A DNA stretch of 64,000 nt from an uncultured Selenomonas sp. Its GTDB lineage: Bacteria; Bacillota; Negativicutes; Selenomonadales; Selenomonadaceae. Numbering within the stretch: position 1 is the stretch's first letter; the number at the start of each line of letters is the position of its first letter. The notes below the pieces were generated by a model. It was not told the origin of the DNA, did not search any database, and saw nothing but the letters and a program-made list of their open reading frames with translations. This document shows, in pieces, positions 1 to 9,284 of this stretch. A program made the translations under genes and the position numbers. The stretch covers positions 62,001-126,000 of the forward strand of contig CAKPXP010000001.1 of assembly GCA_934202005.1 (NCBI GenBank). Reading direction: 5' to 3'.

Positions 1-575
1 CGGCTGTGCGCGAGGCATTCCCGGATGTACGGATCTTCGCGTCGCTTTACGACGGCCTGTCGCCGGAAAGCTACTACCAGGACTACGAACGCAGGGCGGA
101 CGGCACCTACGCCATTCCGCGCGTCTCGGCGGGCTACGCGCCCGACGGCTCCACGCAGTGGGCGGTGTACAGCCTCGTCAACGAGCTGGGCGTGTTCTCT
201 CACTTCGTCCATCCGGATGAAATGTTCTACGAGGAGAGCCGCGACAAGACCTGGGCGCAGCTGCGGCAGGGCATGGAGGCGTTCCTCGGCGAGTTTGGCG
301 CCGCCTGCCCGTGGCTCACGCCGGTGACGGCCTCGGAGAGCCTGCCGTATTTCGATGATTATTTCGCACTCGACTACCGCGTGAAGCGGACGCCCGCGTA
401 TCTGGAGCTCCACGCGTGGAACCACGCGGGCGAGGCGCGGTTCCTGCTGCGCTCCTCCCGCGTGCTCGATCACGCGGAAGGCTGCACGGCGGAGCCTGTG
501 GCGGAGAGCGTCTACCTCGTGCGCCTGGCGGGCGAGGCGGCGCGGCTCTACTGGCGGACGGAGGGGGATGCGTGA
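1..575 (+). CDS. Pel-cluster protein, C-terminal part (DUF2194-like)
   Basis: The reading frame is open at the left edge of the window, so only the last roughly 190 residues are seen; GTG at 6 is unlikely to be the true start. The visible part has aromatic-rich stretches typical of carbohydrate-active proteins (YQDYER, DYFALDYRVKR) and ends in a beta-rich tail (LLRSSRV, VYLVRLAG). Its stop codon TGA (573-575) overlaps the ATG of the pelF-like gene by one base, so the two were co-translated. In Gram-positive Pel clusters a deacetylase/DUF2194-type protein sits directly before pelF; the family call rests mainly on that context and is tentative. No catalytic motif is visible in this fragment. 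Confidence 0.55.
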   Translation, partial: AVREAFPDVRIFASLYDGLSPESYYQDYERRADGTYAIPRVSAGYAPDGSTQWAVYSLVNELGVFSHFVHPDEMFYEESRDKTWAQLRQGMEAFLGEFGAACPWLTPVTASESLPYFDDYFALDYRVKRTPAYLELHAWNHAGEARFLLRSSRVLDHAEGCTAEPVAESVYLVRLAGEAARLYWRTEGDA

Positions 576-1999
576 TGAGGATCTGTCTTTTGACGGAGGG
601 CTCCTATCCCTATGTGGTCGGCGGCGTTTCCTCGTGGGTGCAGATGCTCATGGAGGGGCTGCCGGAGTATGAGTTCTTCATCTATTCCATCGGCGCGGAG
701 GCGAAGGAGCGCGGGAACTATAAATATCGGTTCCCGGAGAATTGCAAGGGCATCCAGGAGGTTTTCCTCGATGAGATCCTGCGCCTGCCGTCAAGCGGCA
801 TGCGCACGCACGCGCTGACGGCGGAGGAGCGGGAGACGCTGCGCGCGCTCGTGCAGGGAGAGGCGCCGCTCGAGCTTCCGGGACTCGCGCGCGTCCTGCG
901 GCGCCGGGAGTGGAAGAGCCCGCTCGATCTCTTCATGACGAGCGATTTTTTCGATGTGATCGCGCGCGTCTACCGCGAGCGGTACAGCTACCTGCCCTTT
1001 ACGGATTACTCCTGGACGCTGCGCTCGATGCTGCTGCCGCTTTTCTTCCTGCTGAGCCAGCCGCTGCCGGAGGCGGATGTCTATCACAGCGTCGCGACGG
1101 GCTACTGCGGCGTACTCGGCGGCATGGCGGCGCTGCTCTACAGGAAACCGTTCATGATCACGGAGCATGGCATTTACTCGCGCGAGCGCGAGGCGGAAAT
1201 CATCAAAAGCGACTGGGCGAAGGGGGATTTCAAGTCCATCTGGATCCGTTATTTCTACCATCTCGCGTAGCTCGCCTACGCGTCGGCCGACCATGTCTAT
1301 ACCCTCTTCGAGCACAACGCGAAGATCGAGGCGGAGCTCGGCTGCGATTCCCAAAAGATCGGCATCGTGTCGAACGGCATTCATATGGAGCGCTTCGCCG
1401 GCATCCCCGAGCTCACGGAGCACGCGGGGCCGATCGTCATCGGCGCGGTCGTGCGCGTCGTGCCCATCAAGGACAATGTGACGCTCCTGCGCGCGTTCTT
1501 CCTCGTGCACCGCGCGCTGCCGGAGACGGAGCTCTACGTGATGGGCAATATGGAGGAGGATCCGGAGTATGTCGCGCTTTGCAAGCGTACGGTAGAGACG
1601 CTCGGCATCGAGGGCGTCACGTTCACGGGCTCAATCGATGTCGCGGCCTATCTGCCGCGCATGGATGTGCTCGTGCTCTCGAGCATCAGCGAGGGGCAGC
1701 CGCTCTCGGTGCTCGAGGGCTTCGCAGTGCACCGCCCGTATGTGACGACGGATGTCGGCTGCTGCCGCGAGCTCATCTACGGCGACAGCACGGATACGCT
1801 TGGTACGGCGGGCGCGGTCGTAGCGCCGATGGACTACGAGGCGATGGCGCGAGAGATCCTGCGGCTCGCGCGCGACTACAAGCTGAGGAAAGAGATGGCG
1901 GCTGTCGGCTATGAGCGTTGCCGCCGCGGCTATACGTATGAGCATTTCATCGCGTCGTATCGGCGCATCTATGAGGAGGAAGGGCAGGTGAGGCGCTGA
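575..1999 (+). pseudogene. pelF: PelF-like glycosyltransferase interrupted by an in-frame amber codon
   Basis: PelF is the cytoplasmic GT4 glycosyltransferase that polymerises the Pel exopolysaccharide. The N-terminus (LLTEGSYPYVVGGVSSWVQ) and the C-terminal donor-binding segment (ISEGQPLSVLEGF, the EX7E motif near codon 375) are clear. ATG 575 to TGA 1999 gives 475 codons, the usual family length, but codon 232 (1268-1270) is TAG. The sequence on both sides stays in the same frame and reads through well (FYHLA-stop-LAYASADHVYTLFEHN). The position would be Glu by a single G-to-T change (gag to tag). Without suppression the product lacks the catalytic half; internal reinitiation at ATG 1367 would also give a fragment. 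A base-call error is the main alternative. The neighbouring hydrolase gene is also disrupted, which favours real decay. Confidence 0.85.
1268..1270 (+). other. In-frame TAG within pelF
   Basis: Amber codon in the pelF frame, between gcg (Ala) and ctc (Leu). Frame and homology-like sequence continue unchanged on both sides, so this is a point nonsense change and not a frameshift. Confidence 0.9.
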
Positions 2000-3474
2000 T
2001 GGCAGGCGTTGGCTTCGAGCTCAAGAAGCTTTTCCGCGCACGCACGGCAGTGGGGCATGTCAAGGCGTACGCATACGCGTCCGTGGTCACGACGGGGCCG
2101 TTCCTGCTCATGACTGGCATGGTGCTCGCCGTGCAGCTGCTCTTTTTCCTGCACGGCGTGGCGGTGGCGGACGCGATGCTCTTCGTGGCGTCGGTCGCCT
2201 ATGTGTTCGTCTTCTCACAGATCCTTTCGAACGGCTTCACGATGGTGCTCACGCGCTATCTCGCGGACTGCCTCTCCGTCGGGCATTACCGGGATGTGAC
2301 GGCGTCGCTCTTCGGCATGGGCGCGCTGCTCACGCTGCTCGGGAGTGCGGTGGCTGCGGTGTTTTTCGCCGCGTCGCCGCTCGGCTTTGCGGAGGCCGGG
2401 CTCACGTATGTCTTTTTCCTCGAGCTCCTGCTCGTCTGGACGCAGAGCATCTATCTCACGGCCATCAAGAAATTCCAGCGTCTGCTCACGGGCTTTGCCG
2501 CGAGCGTCTCCTTGAGCGTCGCGCTCTGCGCGGGACTGCTCGCGGCGGGATGGCCCGCGCCGGTACGCGCCGCGCTGCTCTCTATGGATGTCGGCATGGG
2601 CCTGCTCGTCTGCCTCTTTTTCGTGCATATCGCGCAGTACTTCGGCCTGCCGCGGGACGGGCAGCATTTCGCGTTCTTACCGTATTTCGAGCGCCACTGG
2701 CGGCTTTTCTTCTCAGCGGTTTTCTACACGATGGGGATCTTCCTGCCGAATTTCCTCGTCTGGCTGGGGCCGTGGGGCGTGACGGTGGCGGGGACGTACC
2801 GCTGCGCGCCGGGGTATGACGCGGTGACGTTTTTCGCGTTCCTCTCGATCCTGCCGCTCATGGTGCTCTTCGTCGTGGCGGCGGAGACGCGGTTCTATGA
2901 GAAATACGCGGCGTATTTCGACGCGATCACGCGGCGGGGGAACCTGCGCGAGATCCAGGACGCGCGGCGGGAGCTCGTCTATACGCTCTGGTTCGAGCTG
3001 CGGCAGGTCGTCGAGTTCCAGTTCGTATTCACGCTGGTCTTTCTTGCGCTCGGCGGTTACATCCTCTCCCTGGCGGGGGTGGACTACCATTTCGTGAGCC
3101 TCTATGATGTGCTGCTCTTCGCAGTGTTTTTTACGGGGATTTTGCAGCTGCTCGTCGTGCTGCTCACGTATTTCGATATCCAGAAGTTCGTCCTGCGTAC
3201 AGCGGCGGTCTTTCTCGCGGCCGACGCGGTTTTCGGCGTGCTGGGATTCCTGCTCTTGGGAACGGCTGGCTATGGATTTACGTTTTTCCTGGCCGCGGGG
3301 CTGGGACTGGCGGCGGGGTGGCGGTATCTGTCACAGTTTGCGCGGCGCATCGATTATTATGTTTATTGTGCGCAGCCGGTTTTTTACCGGCCGCCGCAGG
3401 GTGTGCTGACGCGGCTGACGCGTTGGCTCTACGGCGCGCGCTATGTCGATCTTGAGAGGGGGCAGGAGCCATGA
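1999..3474 (+). CDS. pelG: PelG-type exopolysaccharide export membrane protein
   Basis: PelG is a polytopic inner-membrane protein of the MATE/MOP (flippase) superfamily that moves Pel polysaccharide across the membrane with PelF. The 491-residue product starts MAGVGFELKKLF, the conserved PelG N-terminus, and has about twelve hydrophobic segments, beginning with one near residues 28-52 and ending with one near 425-440, before a basic tail. Length fits the family (about 450-490). ATG 1999 overlaps the pelF stop by one base (TGATG), and its own TGA overlaps the next gene's ATG (ATGA at 3471-3474), so it sits in a tightly coupled operon. It is intact although the genes on either side are broken, so it may be non-functional in practice. 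Confidence 0.9.
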   Translation: MAGVGFELKKLFRARTAVGHVKAYAYASVVTTGPFLLMTGMVLAVQLLFFLHGVAVADAMLFVASVAYVFVFSQILSNGFTMVLTRYLADCLSVGHYRDVTASLFGMGALLTLLGSAVAAVFFAASPLGFAEAGLTYVFFLELLLVWTQSIYLTAIKKFQRLLTGFAASVSLSVALCAGLLAAGWPAPVRAALLSMDVGMGLLVCLFFVHIAQYFGLPRDGQHFAFLPYFERHWRLFFSAVFYTMGIFLPNFLVWLGPWGVTVAGTYRCAPGYDAVTFFAFLSILPLMVLFVVAAETRFYEKYAAYFDAITRRGNLREIQDARRELVYTLWFELRQVVEFQFVFTLVFLALGGYILSLAGVDYHFVSLYDVLLFAVFFTGILQLLVVLLTYFDIQKFVLRTAAVFLAADAVFGVLGFLLLGTAGYGFTFFLAAGLGLAAGWRYLSQFARRIDYYVYCAQPVFYRPPQGVLTRLTRWLYGARYVDLERGQEP

Positions 3475-4601
3475 GGATGACGCGGCGGAGGGCGCGGCAG
3501 CGCCGCGCTGCTCCTCTCCGTCTCCGGCGCCTGCCTGATGCGCGCGGCGCTCGCGGCGGCTGCTGCGCATGAGGTGATGCATGAGATGACCGGGGAGGTG
3601 CAGGCGCTGCGCGACGCGCGAACGCAGCTCGTTGATTATCATGCGGCGCAGCGCAACCTGCGCGAGGCGAGAAAGGGCGTGCAGGCGGCGCAGGCCGGAA
3701 AGAAAGAGGCGGCGCAGGCGCTTGCAGACGCGCGGCAAAACCTCGCTGCGAGCCGCGAGGCGCTCAGGGAAGCGCAGCAGGCGGTGGCTGACTGGAGGCA
3801 CTGCGGTCGGACGCGGCGGCGATGCAGCGGGATCGGGAGGCGGCTGTCGCCGCGGCCTGTGAGGCGGTCGGCTATGAGCAGCGGCGCCTTGAGGAGGCTC
3901 AGCGCCTCGCGGAGGAGGCGCTCGCAGCGATGCCGGACCGCATGGAGGAGGTCGAGAGCTCTTACCGGGGCTGGCTCGATGCGCTCGCCGCGTCGCTCGA
4001 CGCGTCGGAGGCGGCGCTCAGCGATGCGGCGAGCGCGGCGGCCGACCGCGCGCAAGGCCGCGCGGCAGGCTATGTGAGCATGACGGTGCCGCGCAGGGAG
4101 CTCGACGTGCTGCCGCAGGAGCCGCTCACGGGAGAAAACAGCCGTTCCGTCGCGCAGCTCGCGGCTGTGCGCAATTTCTTCATCCTGCTCAATCCCGGCC
4201 GTTTTGAGAGCCGCGCGGCCTATCTTGCGGCTCTGCGCGCTTCACCGGCCGATCTGCTCATCATCGATCTCTATTACGGTGCAGCGCCGCTCACGCGACG
4301 GGAGGTCGCGCGCCTTCAGGAAAAACCGCAGGGCGGCCGCAGGCTCGTGCTCGCTTATTTGAGCGTCGGCGAGGCCGCCGACTATCGTCCTTACTGGCAG
4401 AAACACTGGGCGGCAAAACGCCCCGATTGGCTCGCGCAGCCGAATCCCGCGTGGCCGGACAGCTATCGCGTGAAATATTGGTCGCGCCCCTGGCGGCGCA
4501 TCCTCTACGGCAGCGCGGACGCCTATCTCGATGAGATCATCGATGCCGGTTTCGACGGCGCGTTCCTCGATGTCATGGATGCCTGGCAGACATTCCAGTG
4601 A
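3471..4601 (+). pseudogene. PelA-like glycoside hydrolase (GH114-like) with two frameshifts
   Basis: Three consecutive reading frames together make one protein: start MRMTRRRA at 3471, then a hydrophobic signal-like stretch (AALLLSVSGACLM) in the next frame from about 3502, a long Ala/Arg/Glu-rich coiled coil, and a catalytic domain in a third frame from about 3792 to 4601. The end (LILAYLSVGEA-type strand VLAYLSVGEAADYRPYW and FDGAFLDVMDAW) matches the endo-alpha-1,4-polygalactosaminidase/TM1410 type (GH114) that forms the hydrolase part of PelA. Shift 1 lies between 3480 and 3502 (one extra base); shift 2 is at about 3791 (one base missing: after the shift the frame reads LEALRSDAAAMQRD and the coiled coil continues). 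No single frame gives a secreted full product. Could be sequencing errors in very GC-rich DNA. Confidence 0.75.
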
Positions 4602-4651
4602 GAGCGGCATTCTTGCCAAGGCGGGAGGGGGATGATAAAATAAAAAAGCTA

Positions 4652-4670
4652 CGAATGAATCAGTGGTTTC
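4652..4670 (+). repeat. Solo end of the palindromic element family (remnant)
   Basis: The 19 bases from 4652 (cgaatgaatcagtggtttc) match the right end of the copy at 46019-46178 (cgaatgaatcagtg) plus the terminal inverted repeat. No partner end is seen between 4602 and 4651, so this looks like a decayed or deleted copy next to the broken pel genes. Confidence 0.5.
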
Positions 4671-4704
4671 TTAGGAATCACATCGAGAAAGCTGGGATAT
4701 TTGT

Positions 4705-5934
4705 TTGAATAGAAACTATAGGACGTCCAAGGCTCGCTGGCGACGCTGGCTGCTGCCGGCGGTCAGCTGTCTCCTCGTGCTCTCGCTGACAGCGGGAGAG
4801 GCTGCGGCGGCGCTCGCAGATGACATCATCCGCAAGGCGCCGCAGAATACACCGAAGGTGGAGGGCCTCGTGCTCTCGCCGGATGATGCGCTGCCGCGCG
4901 TGACGGCGCGCAGCGCTGTCGTCATGGAGGCGCGCACGGGGCGGGTGCTCTACGAGCGGAATATGAACGAGCGGCGCTTCCCCGCGAGCACGACGAAGAT
5001 CATGACGCTCATCATCGCGCTCGAGCGAGGAAATCTCGACGATGTCGTGACGGTGAGCGCGCACGCGGCGGGCACGGAGGGGTCGACCATCTGGCTCGCG
5101 CCCGGCGACAAGATCACGCTGCGGGAACTGCTCTATGGCATGATGCTGCACTCGGGCAACGACGCGACGGTCGCGGTGGCCGAGCACATCGCTGGCTCCG
5201 TCGACGCATTCGCCCGGCTCATGACGGCGAAGGCGAAGGAACTCGGCGCGACGGATACGCATTTCGTCAACGCGAACGGCCTGCCGGATGACGCGCACTA
5301 CACGACGGCGCACGACATGGCGCTCATCGCCTCGTACGGCTATTCGCTGCCGGGATTCGAGGAGATCGTGAGCACGAAGGAGATCACGTTCCCTTGGGTG
5401 AAGGATGAGACGCACCGCTTGCGCAACGAGAACCAGATGCTCTGGCTCTATGAGGGCGGCAACGGCGTCAAGACCGGCTACACGGAGGCGGCGGGGCGCT
5501 GCCTCGTGTCCGCGGCGAAGCGGGACGGCATCCAGCTCGTCGCCGTCGTGCTCGACAGCAACTGGATGTGGAATGACTCCATCCTGCTGCTCGACTATGG
5601 ATTCCGTCAGATCGATACGGTGACAGTCGTCAAGGCGGGGACGAAGGTCGGCAGCTGCGCGGTCTCCGGCAGCGGCGTGCGGCGCATCGAGGCGCAGGCC
5701 GCGGAGAGCATCGTGCTGCCTGTCGTCGACGGCAAGTCAGGCTATACGCAGGAGGTGTCGCTGCCCAAGGCGGTCAAGGCGCCCATCCAGGCGGGCGACA
5801 CGGTCGGAACGCTGCATATATATTATGAAGGAAAAGAGGTGGCGGCGACGGATCTCGTCGCGGCTGCGCCCGCGCCGCGCCGCTCCTTTTTCCTGACGGT
5901 CTGGCATGGGCTTCGCCAGTTACTGGGGATGTGA
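4705..5934 (+). CDS. D-alanyl-D-alanine carboxypeptidase (PBP5/DacF type)
   Basis: Serine peptidase of family S11 that removes the terminal D-Ala from peptidoglycan stem peptides outside the inner membrane. A basic, hydrophobic N-terminus (residues 10-36, ending AGEAAAA) is a signal peptide. The three catalytic motifs are present: STTK (residues 95-98), SGN (150-152) and KTG (about 256). The C-terminal 100 residues form the beta-rich PBP5 C domain, and the end (RRSFFLTVWHGLRQLL) could be an amphipathic membrane anchor. The start is TTG at 4705; no ATG fits better and the ribosome site is weak. It precedes rluB by 9 bases. A second member of the family is encoded at 28901-30067. Confidence 0.93.
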   Translation: MNRNYRTSKARWRRWLLPAVSCLLVLSLTAGEAAAALADDIIRKAPQNTPKVEGLVLSPDDALPRVTARSAVVMEARTGRVLYERNMNERRFPASTTKIMTLIIALERGNLDDVVTVSAHAAGTEGSTIWLAPGDKITLRELLYGMMLHSGNDATVAVAEHIAGSVDAFARLMTAKAKELGATDTHFVNANGLPDDAHYTTAHDMALIASYGYSLPGFEEIVSTKEITFPWVKDETHRLRNENQMLWLYEGGNGVKTGYTEAAGRCLVSAAKRDGIQLVAVVLDSNWMWNDSILLLDYGFRQIDTVTVVKAGTKVGSCAVSGSGVRRIEAQAAESIVLPVVDGKSGYTQEVSLPKAVKAPIQAGDTVGTLHIYYEGKEVAATDLVAAAPAPRRSFFLTVWHGLRQLLGM

Positions 5935-5943
5935 GGGAGAACG

Positions 5944-6672
5944 ATGCAGGAACGATTGCAGAAGATTTTGGCGCAGGCGGGCGTCGCGTCCCGCCGCAAC
6001 GCGGAGAAGCTGATTCTCGCCGGGCGTGTGGCTGTGGACGGGACATGCGTGCGCGAGCTCGGGATGAAGTTTGACGCGGCGAAGGTGAAGATCACGGTGG
6101 ATGGCAAGCCGCTCGCGGCGCGCGAGCGGCATGTCTATTTCCTGCTCAACAAGCCGAAGGGCTACCTCTCGACGGCAAAGGATGAGCGCGGCCGCCGCAC
6201 GGTACTTGACCTGCTCCCGGAGGTCAAAGAGCGCATCTATCCCGTGGGACGCCTCGACAACAACACGGAGGGCCTGCTGCTCCTGACGAATGACGGGACG
6301 CTGATGAACGGCCTGCTGCATCCGCGCTATCAGGTGGAGAAAACCTACATCGCGCGCGTCGCGCCGCCGCCGTCCGAAGCCGCGCTCATCGCGCTCACAG
6401 AGGGCGTCGAGCTCTCAGACGGCAGGACGGCCCCGGCGCTCGTGCGCGTCATCGAGCGCGATCCGGCGCAGGCGCGCGTCGAGATCACGATCCATGAGGG
6501 GCGCAACCGCCAGGTGCGCCGCATGTTCGAGGCGGTCGGCTCGGATGTGCGCGCGCTGAAGCGCGTCGCGTTCGCACGCCTCACGCTCGCGGGCGTCAGG
6601 CGCGGCGCGCACCGGCCGCTCACGGCCGCGGAGGTTGCGCAGCTCTATGAACTCGCGGGGGTGGAGCGATGA
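5944..6672 (+). CDS. rluB: 23S rRNA pseudouridine synthase RluB family
   Basis: Isomerises a uridine to pseudouridine in 23S rRNA. The N-terminal 60 residues form an S4 RNA-binding domain (LQKILAQAGVASRRNAEKLI), followed by the RsuA/RluB catalytic domain with the conserved GRLDNNTEGLLLLTNDG loop containing the catalytic Asp (about residue 103) and the late motif EGRNRQVRRMF. The 242-residue length is normal. ATG 5944 follows a gggaga ribosome site, and the stop overlaps the next ATG by four bases (ATGA, 6669-6672), so it is co-translated with the flavoprotein gene. Confidence 0.94.
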   Translation: MQERLQKILAQAGVASRRNAEKLILAGRVAVDGTCVRELGMKFDAAKVKITVDGKPLAARERHVYFLLNKPKGYLSTAKDERGRRTVLDLLPEVKERIYPVGRLDNNTEGLLLLTNDGTLMNGLLHPRYQVEKTYIARVAPPPSEAALIALTEGVELSDGRTAPALVRVIERDPAQARVEITIHEGRNRQVRRMFEAVGSDVRALKRVAFARLTLAGVRRGAHRPLTAAEVAQLYELAGVER

Positions 6673-7913
6673 AGGACGTCCTCGTCGTCGGCGCCGGCCC
6701 CGCCGGCATGATGGCCGCGATCACAGCGGCGGAGAACGGCGCGCAGGTCACGCTGCTCGAGAAGATGCAGCGCGTCGGACGCAAGATGCTCATCACGGGC
6801 AAGGGGCGCTGCAACCTCACGAACGCCGCGCCTGTTCCGGAGCTCATCCGGCAGTTCAAGGGGAACGGAGCGTTCCTCAACAGCGCTTTTGCCGCCTTTG
6901 ACAACGAGGATGTCATGCGCTTCTTCGAGCAGCAGGGCGTGCCGGTCAAGGTGGAGCGCGGCGGGCGCGTATTCCCCGTGAGCGACAAGGCGGCGGACTG
7001 CGTCGAGGCGATGCTCGCGCGCCTGCACGAGCTCGGCGTCGCCGTGCGCACGGGCGAGGCGGTGGCCGCGGTGCTCACGCGCGAGGGACGCGCGGCGGGC
7101 GTGCGCACGGCGGCAGGCGAGGAGATCGCGGCGGATGCCGTCATCCTCGCGGTCGGCGGCGCGTCGTATCCGGGGACGGGCTCGACAGGCGACGGCTATG
7201 AGATCGCGCGGCAGCTCGGCCACACGGTCACGCGCATTCTGCCCTCGCTCGTGCCGCTCGAGACGGAGGAGCACTGGCCCCGGGACGTGCAGGGTCTCTC
7301 TCTGCGCAATGTGCGGGTGAAGCTCCTCATAGATGGCAGGGAGCGGCAGGAGATGTTCGGCGAGATGATGTTCACGCATTTCGGCGTCACGGGGCCCATT
7401 ATCCTCTCGCTGAGCCGCACGGCGGCGCAGGCGCTCGCGGACGGCGCGTTTGTCGAGCTCGAAATCGACCTCAAGCCCGCGCTCACGCCGGAAAAGCTCG
7501 CGGCGCGCATCCTGCGCGATTTCGAGAAATATCAGCGCAAGCAGGTCAAGAACGCGCTCGTCGACCTGCTGCCGCACCGGCTGATTCCCGTGCTCATCGA
7601 CGCCGCGTATCTCGACGGAGAGAAGTTCGTGCATCAGGTGACGCAGGAGGAACGCCATCGCCTCGCCGAGGCGCTCAAGCACCTCGTGCTCACGGTCGCG
7701 CGCACGCGTCCGCTCGCGGAGGCCATCGTGACGGCGGGCGGTGTCTGCGTGAAGGAGATCGATCCGCGGACAATGGAGTCGCGCCTCGTGCCGCGGCTCT
7801 ATTTCGCGGGAGAGCTCGTCGATGTCGACGCGTTCACGGGCGGCTACAACCTGCAGGCAGCGTTCTCGATGGGTGTAGCGGCAGGCAGCTACAGCGTATG
7901 GAACGACGATTAG
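6669..7913 (+). CDS. NAD(P)/FAD-dependent oxidoreductase, HI0933/BaiN family
   Basis: A 414-residue flavoprotein of the HI0933/YhiN family. The N-terminus carries the FAD-binding dinucleotide fold (VVGAGPAGMMAAITAA) and the family signature GKGRCNLTNA; the C-terminus has the second FAD contact (LYFAGELVDVDAFTGGYNLQAAF). Members are widespread and mostly of unknown substrate; the gut homologue BaiN acts in bile-acid metabolism, but nothing here points to that role. The gene overlaps rluB by 4 bases and precedes aroA by 10, so it lies in one operon running to plsC. Confidence 0.9.
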   Translation: MKDVLVVGAGPAGMMAAITAAENGAQVTLLEKMQRVGRKMLITGKGRCNLTNAAPVPELIRQFKGNGAFLNSAFAAFDNEDVMRFFEQQGVPVKVERGGRVFPVSDKAADCVEAMLARLHELGVAVRTGEAVAAVLTREGRAAGVRTAAGEEIAADAVILAVGGASYPGTGSTGDGYEIARQLGHTVTRILPSLVPLETEEHWPRDVQGLSLRNVRVKLLIDGRERQEMFGEMMFTHFGVTGPIILSLSRTAAQALADGAFVELEIDLKPALTPEKLAARILRDFEKYQRKQVKNALVDLLPHRLIPVLIDAAYLDGEKFVHQVTQEERHRLAEALKHLVLTVARTRPLAEAIVTAGGVCVKEIDPRTMESRLVPRLYFAGELVDVDAFTGGYNLQAAFSMGVAAGSYSVWNDD

Positions 7914-7923
7914 GGGGTATCTC

Positions 7924-9237
7924 ATGGAACAGGTAGAAACGAAGGAAATCCGGCCGCTTCGCCACGGCGTCAAAGGGCGGCTCCATATCCCGGGAGATAA
8001 ATCCATCTCCCATCGCAGCGTGATGTTCTCAGCGCTCGGCAGCACGCCAGTGCACATCACGAACTTCCTCCACGCGGCGGACTGCCTCTCGACCGTCGCC
8101 TGCATGCGCGCGCTCGGCGCGACCGTCGAGGAACTCGGCGCGACGGAGCTCGTCGTGACGGGCAACGGCTTGCATGGCCTCAGGGAACCGGCGTGCGTGC
8201 TCGACGCGGGCAATTCCGGCACGACGCTGCGCCTGCTCCTCGGCCTGCTCGCGCCGCAGCCGTTCCTCGCGACGTTTACAGGCGACGCGTCGCTCTCGCG
8301 GCGCCCGATGGGCCGCGTCGTGAAGCCGCTCAGCGCGATGGGCGCGAAGATCGTCGGCCGCGCGCAGAACACGCTGCTGCCGCTCACGGTGCTCGCCCCG
8401 GACGGGAAGCTCCACGGCAGGCGCTATGAGAGCCCCGTCGCGAGCGCGCAGGTAAAATCCGCCCTCCTGCTCGCCGGCATGTTCGCGGACGGCGCGACGA
8501 CGGTCGTCGAGCCCGTGACCTCGCGCGACCATACGGAGCGCATGCTCGAGGCGTTCGGCGTGGCGACGGAGAAAGAGGGGACGGCCGTGACGATCCGCCC
8601 CGTGGCGGAGGTGCAGGCGCCGGCCGCCATCGAGGTGCCGGGCGACATCAGCTCGGCGGCCTACTGGCTCGTGCTCGCCTCCCTCGTGCCGGGGAGTCAG
8701 ATTGTGCTCGAGAACGTCGGCGTCAACGAGACGCGCACGGGCATCCTCGATGTGCTCGCGGCGATGGGGGCTGACATCGTGCGCACGAACGAGCGCGTGA
8801 GCGGCGGTGAGGCGGCGGCGGATCTCGTCGTGACGGCGGCGAAGCTGCATGGCACGACGTTCGGCAAGGACATCATGCCGCGCCTCATCGACGAGATTCC
8901 CGTCATCGCCGTCGCGGCGCTCTTCGCTGAGGGCGATACGGTCATCACGGGTGCGGGCGAGCTGCGCGTGAAGGAGACCGATCGCCTGCAGGCCATCGCG
9001 GATACGTTCTCGGCGCTCGCGCCTGGAAGCGTCGAGGCGGGCGCGGACAGCCTCGTGATCCACGGCGGCACGCAGCTCCAGCGCGCCGCTGTCCCAAGTT
9101 ACGACGACCACCGCATGGCGATGTCGCTCGCGATTCTCGGCGCGGCCGGAGCGGGCGTCATCATCGAGCGGCCGGACTGCGTGCGCATCTCGTATCCGGA
9201 GTTCTACGATACGCTCGCGGGCTTTGGCGGAGAATGA
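7924..9237 (+). CDS. aroA: 3-phosphoshikimate 1-carboxyvinyltransferase (EPSP synthase)
   Basis: Sixth step of the shikimate pathway: transfers enolpyruvyl from PEP to shikimate-3-phosphate in the cytoplasm. Shows the family motifs: PGDKSISHRSVM near residue 22, DAGNSGTTLRLLLG near 95, RRPMGRV near 122, and KETDRLQAIA near 343. The 437-residue length is normal. ATG 7924 lies ten bases after the flavoprotein stop behind ggggtatctc, a weak ribosome site. Its stop overlaps the upstream in-frame ATG of the cmk region (9234), although cmk probably begins at TTG 9285. Confidence 0.96.
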   Translation: MEQVETKEIRPLRHGVKGRLHIPGDKSISHRSVMFSALGSTPVHITNFLHAADCLSTVACMRALGATVEELGATELVVTGNGLHGLREPACVLDAGNSGTTLRLLLGLLAPQPFLATFTGDASLSRRPMGRVVKPLSAMGAKIVGRAQNTLLPLTVLAPDGKLHGRRYESPVASAQVKSALLLAGMFADGATTVVEPVTSRDHTERMLEAFGVATEKEGTAVTIRPVAEVQAPAAIEVPGDISSAAYWLVLASLVPGSQIVLENVGVNETRTGILDVLAAMGADIVRTNERVSGGEAAADLVVTAAKLHGTTFGKDIMPRLIDEIPVIAVAALFAEGDTVITGAGELRVKETDRLQAIADTFSALAPGSVEAGADSLVIHGGTQLQRAAVPSYDDHRMAMSLAILGAAGAGVIIERPDCVRISYPEFYDTLAGFGGE

Positions 9238-9284
9238 TTGCTGGGCGGCGGCTCATGGACGAAAAAGAAAAGGAGGACATTTCC

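Noticed and set aside
6645..8387. 580-codon minus-strand open frame opposite the flavoprotein gene
   Set aside because: Antisense shadow of the flavoprotein and aroA genes; no protein-like motifs.
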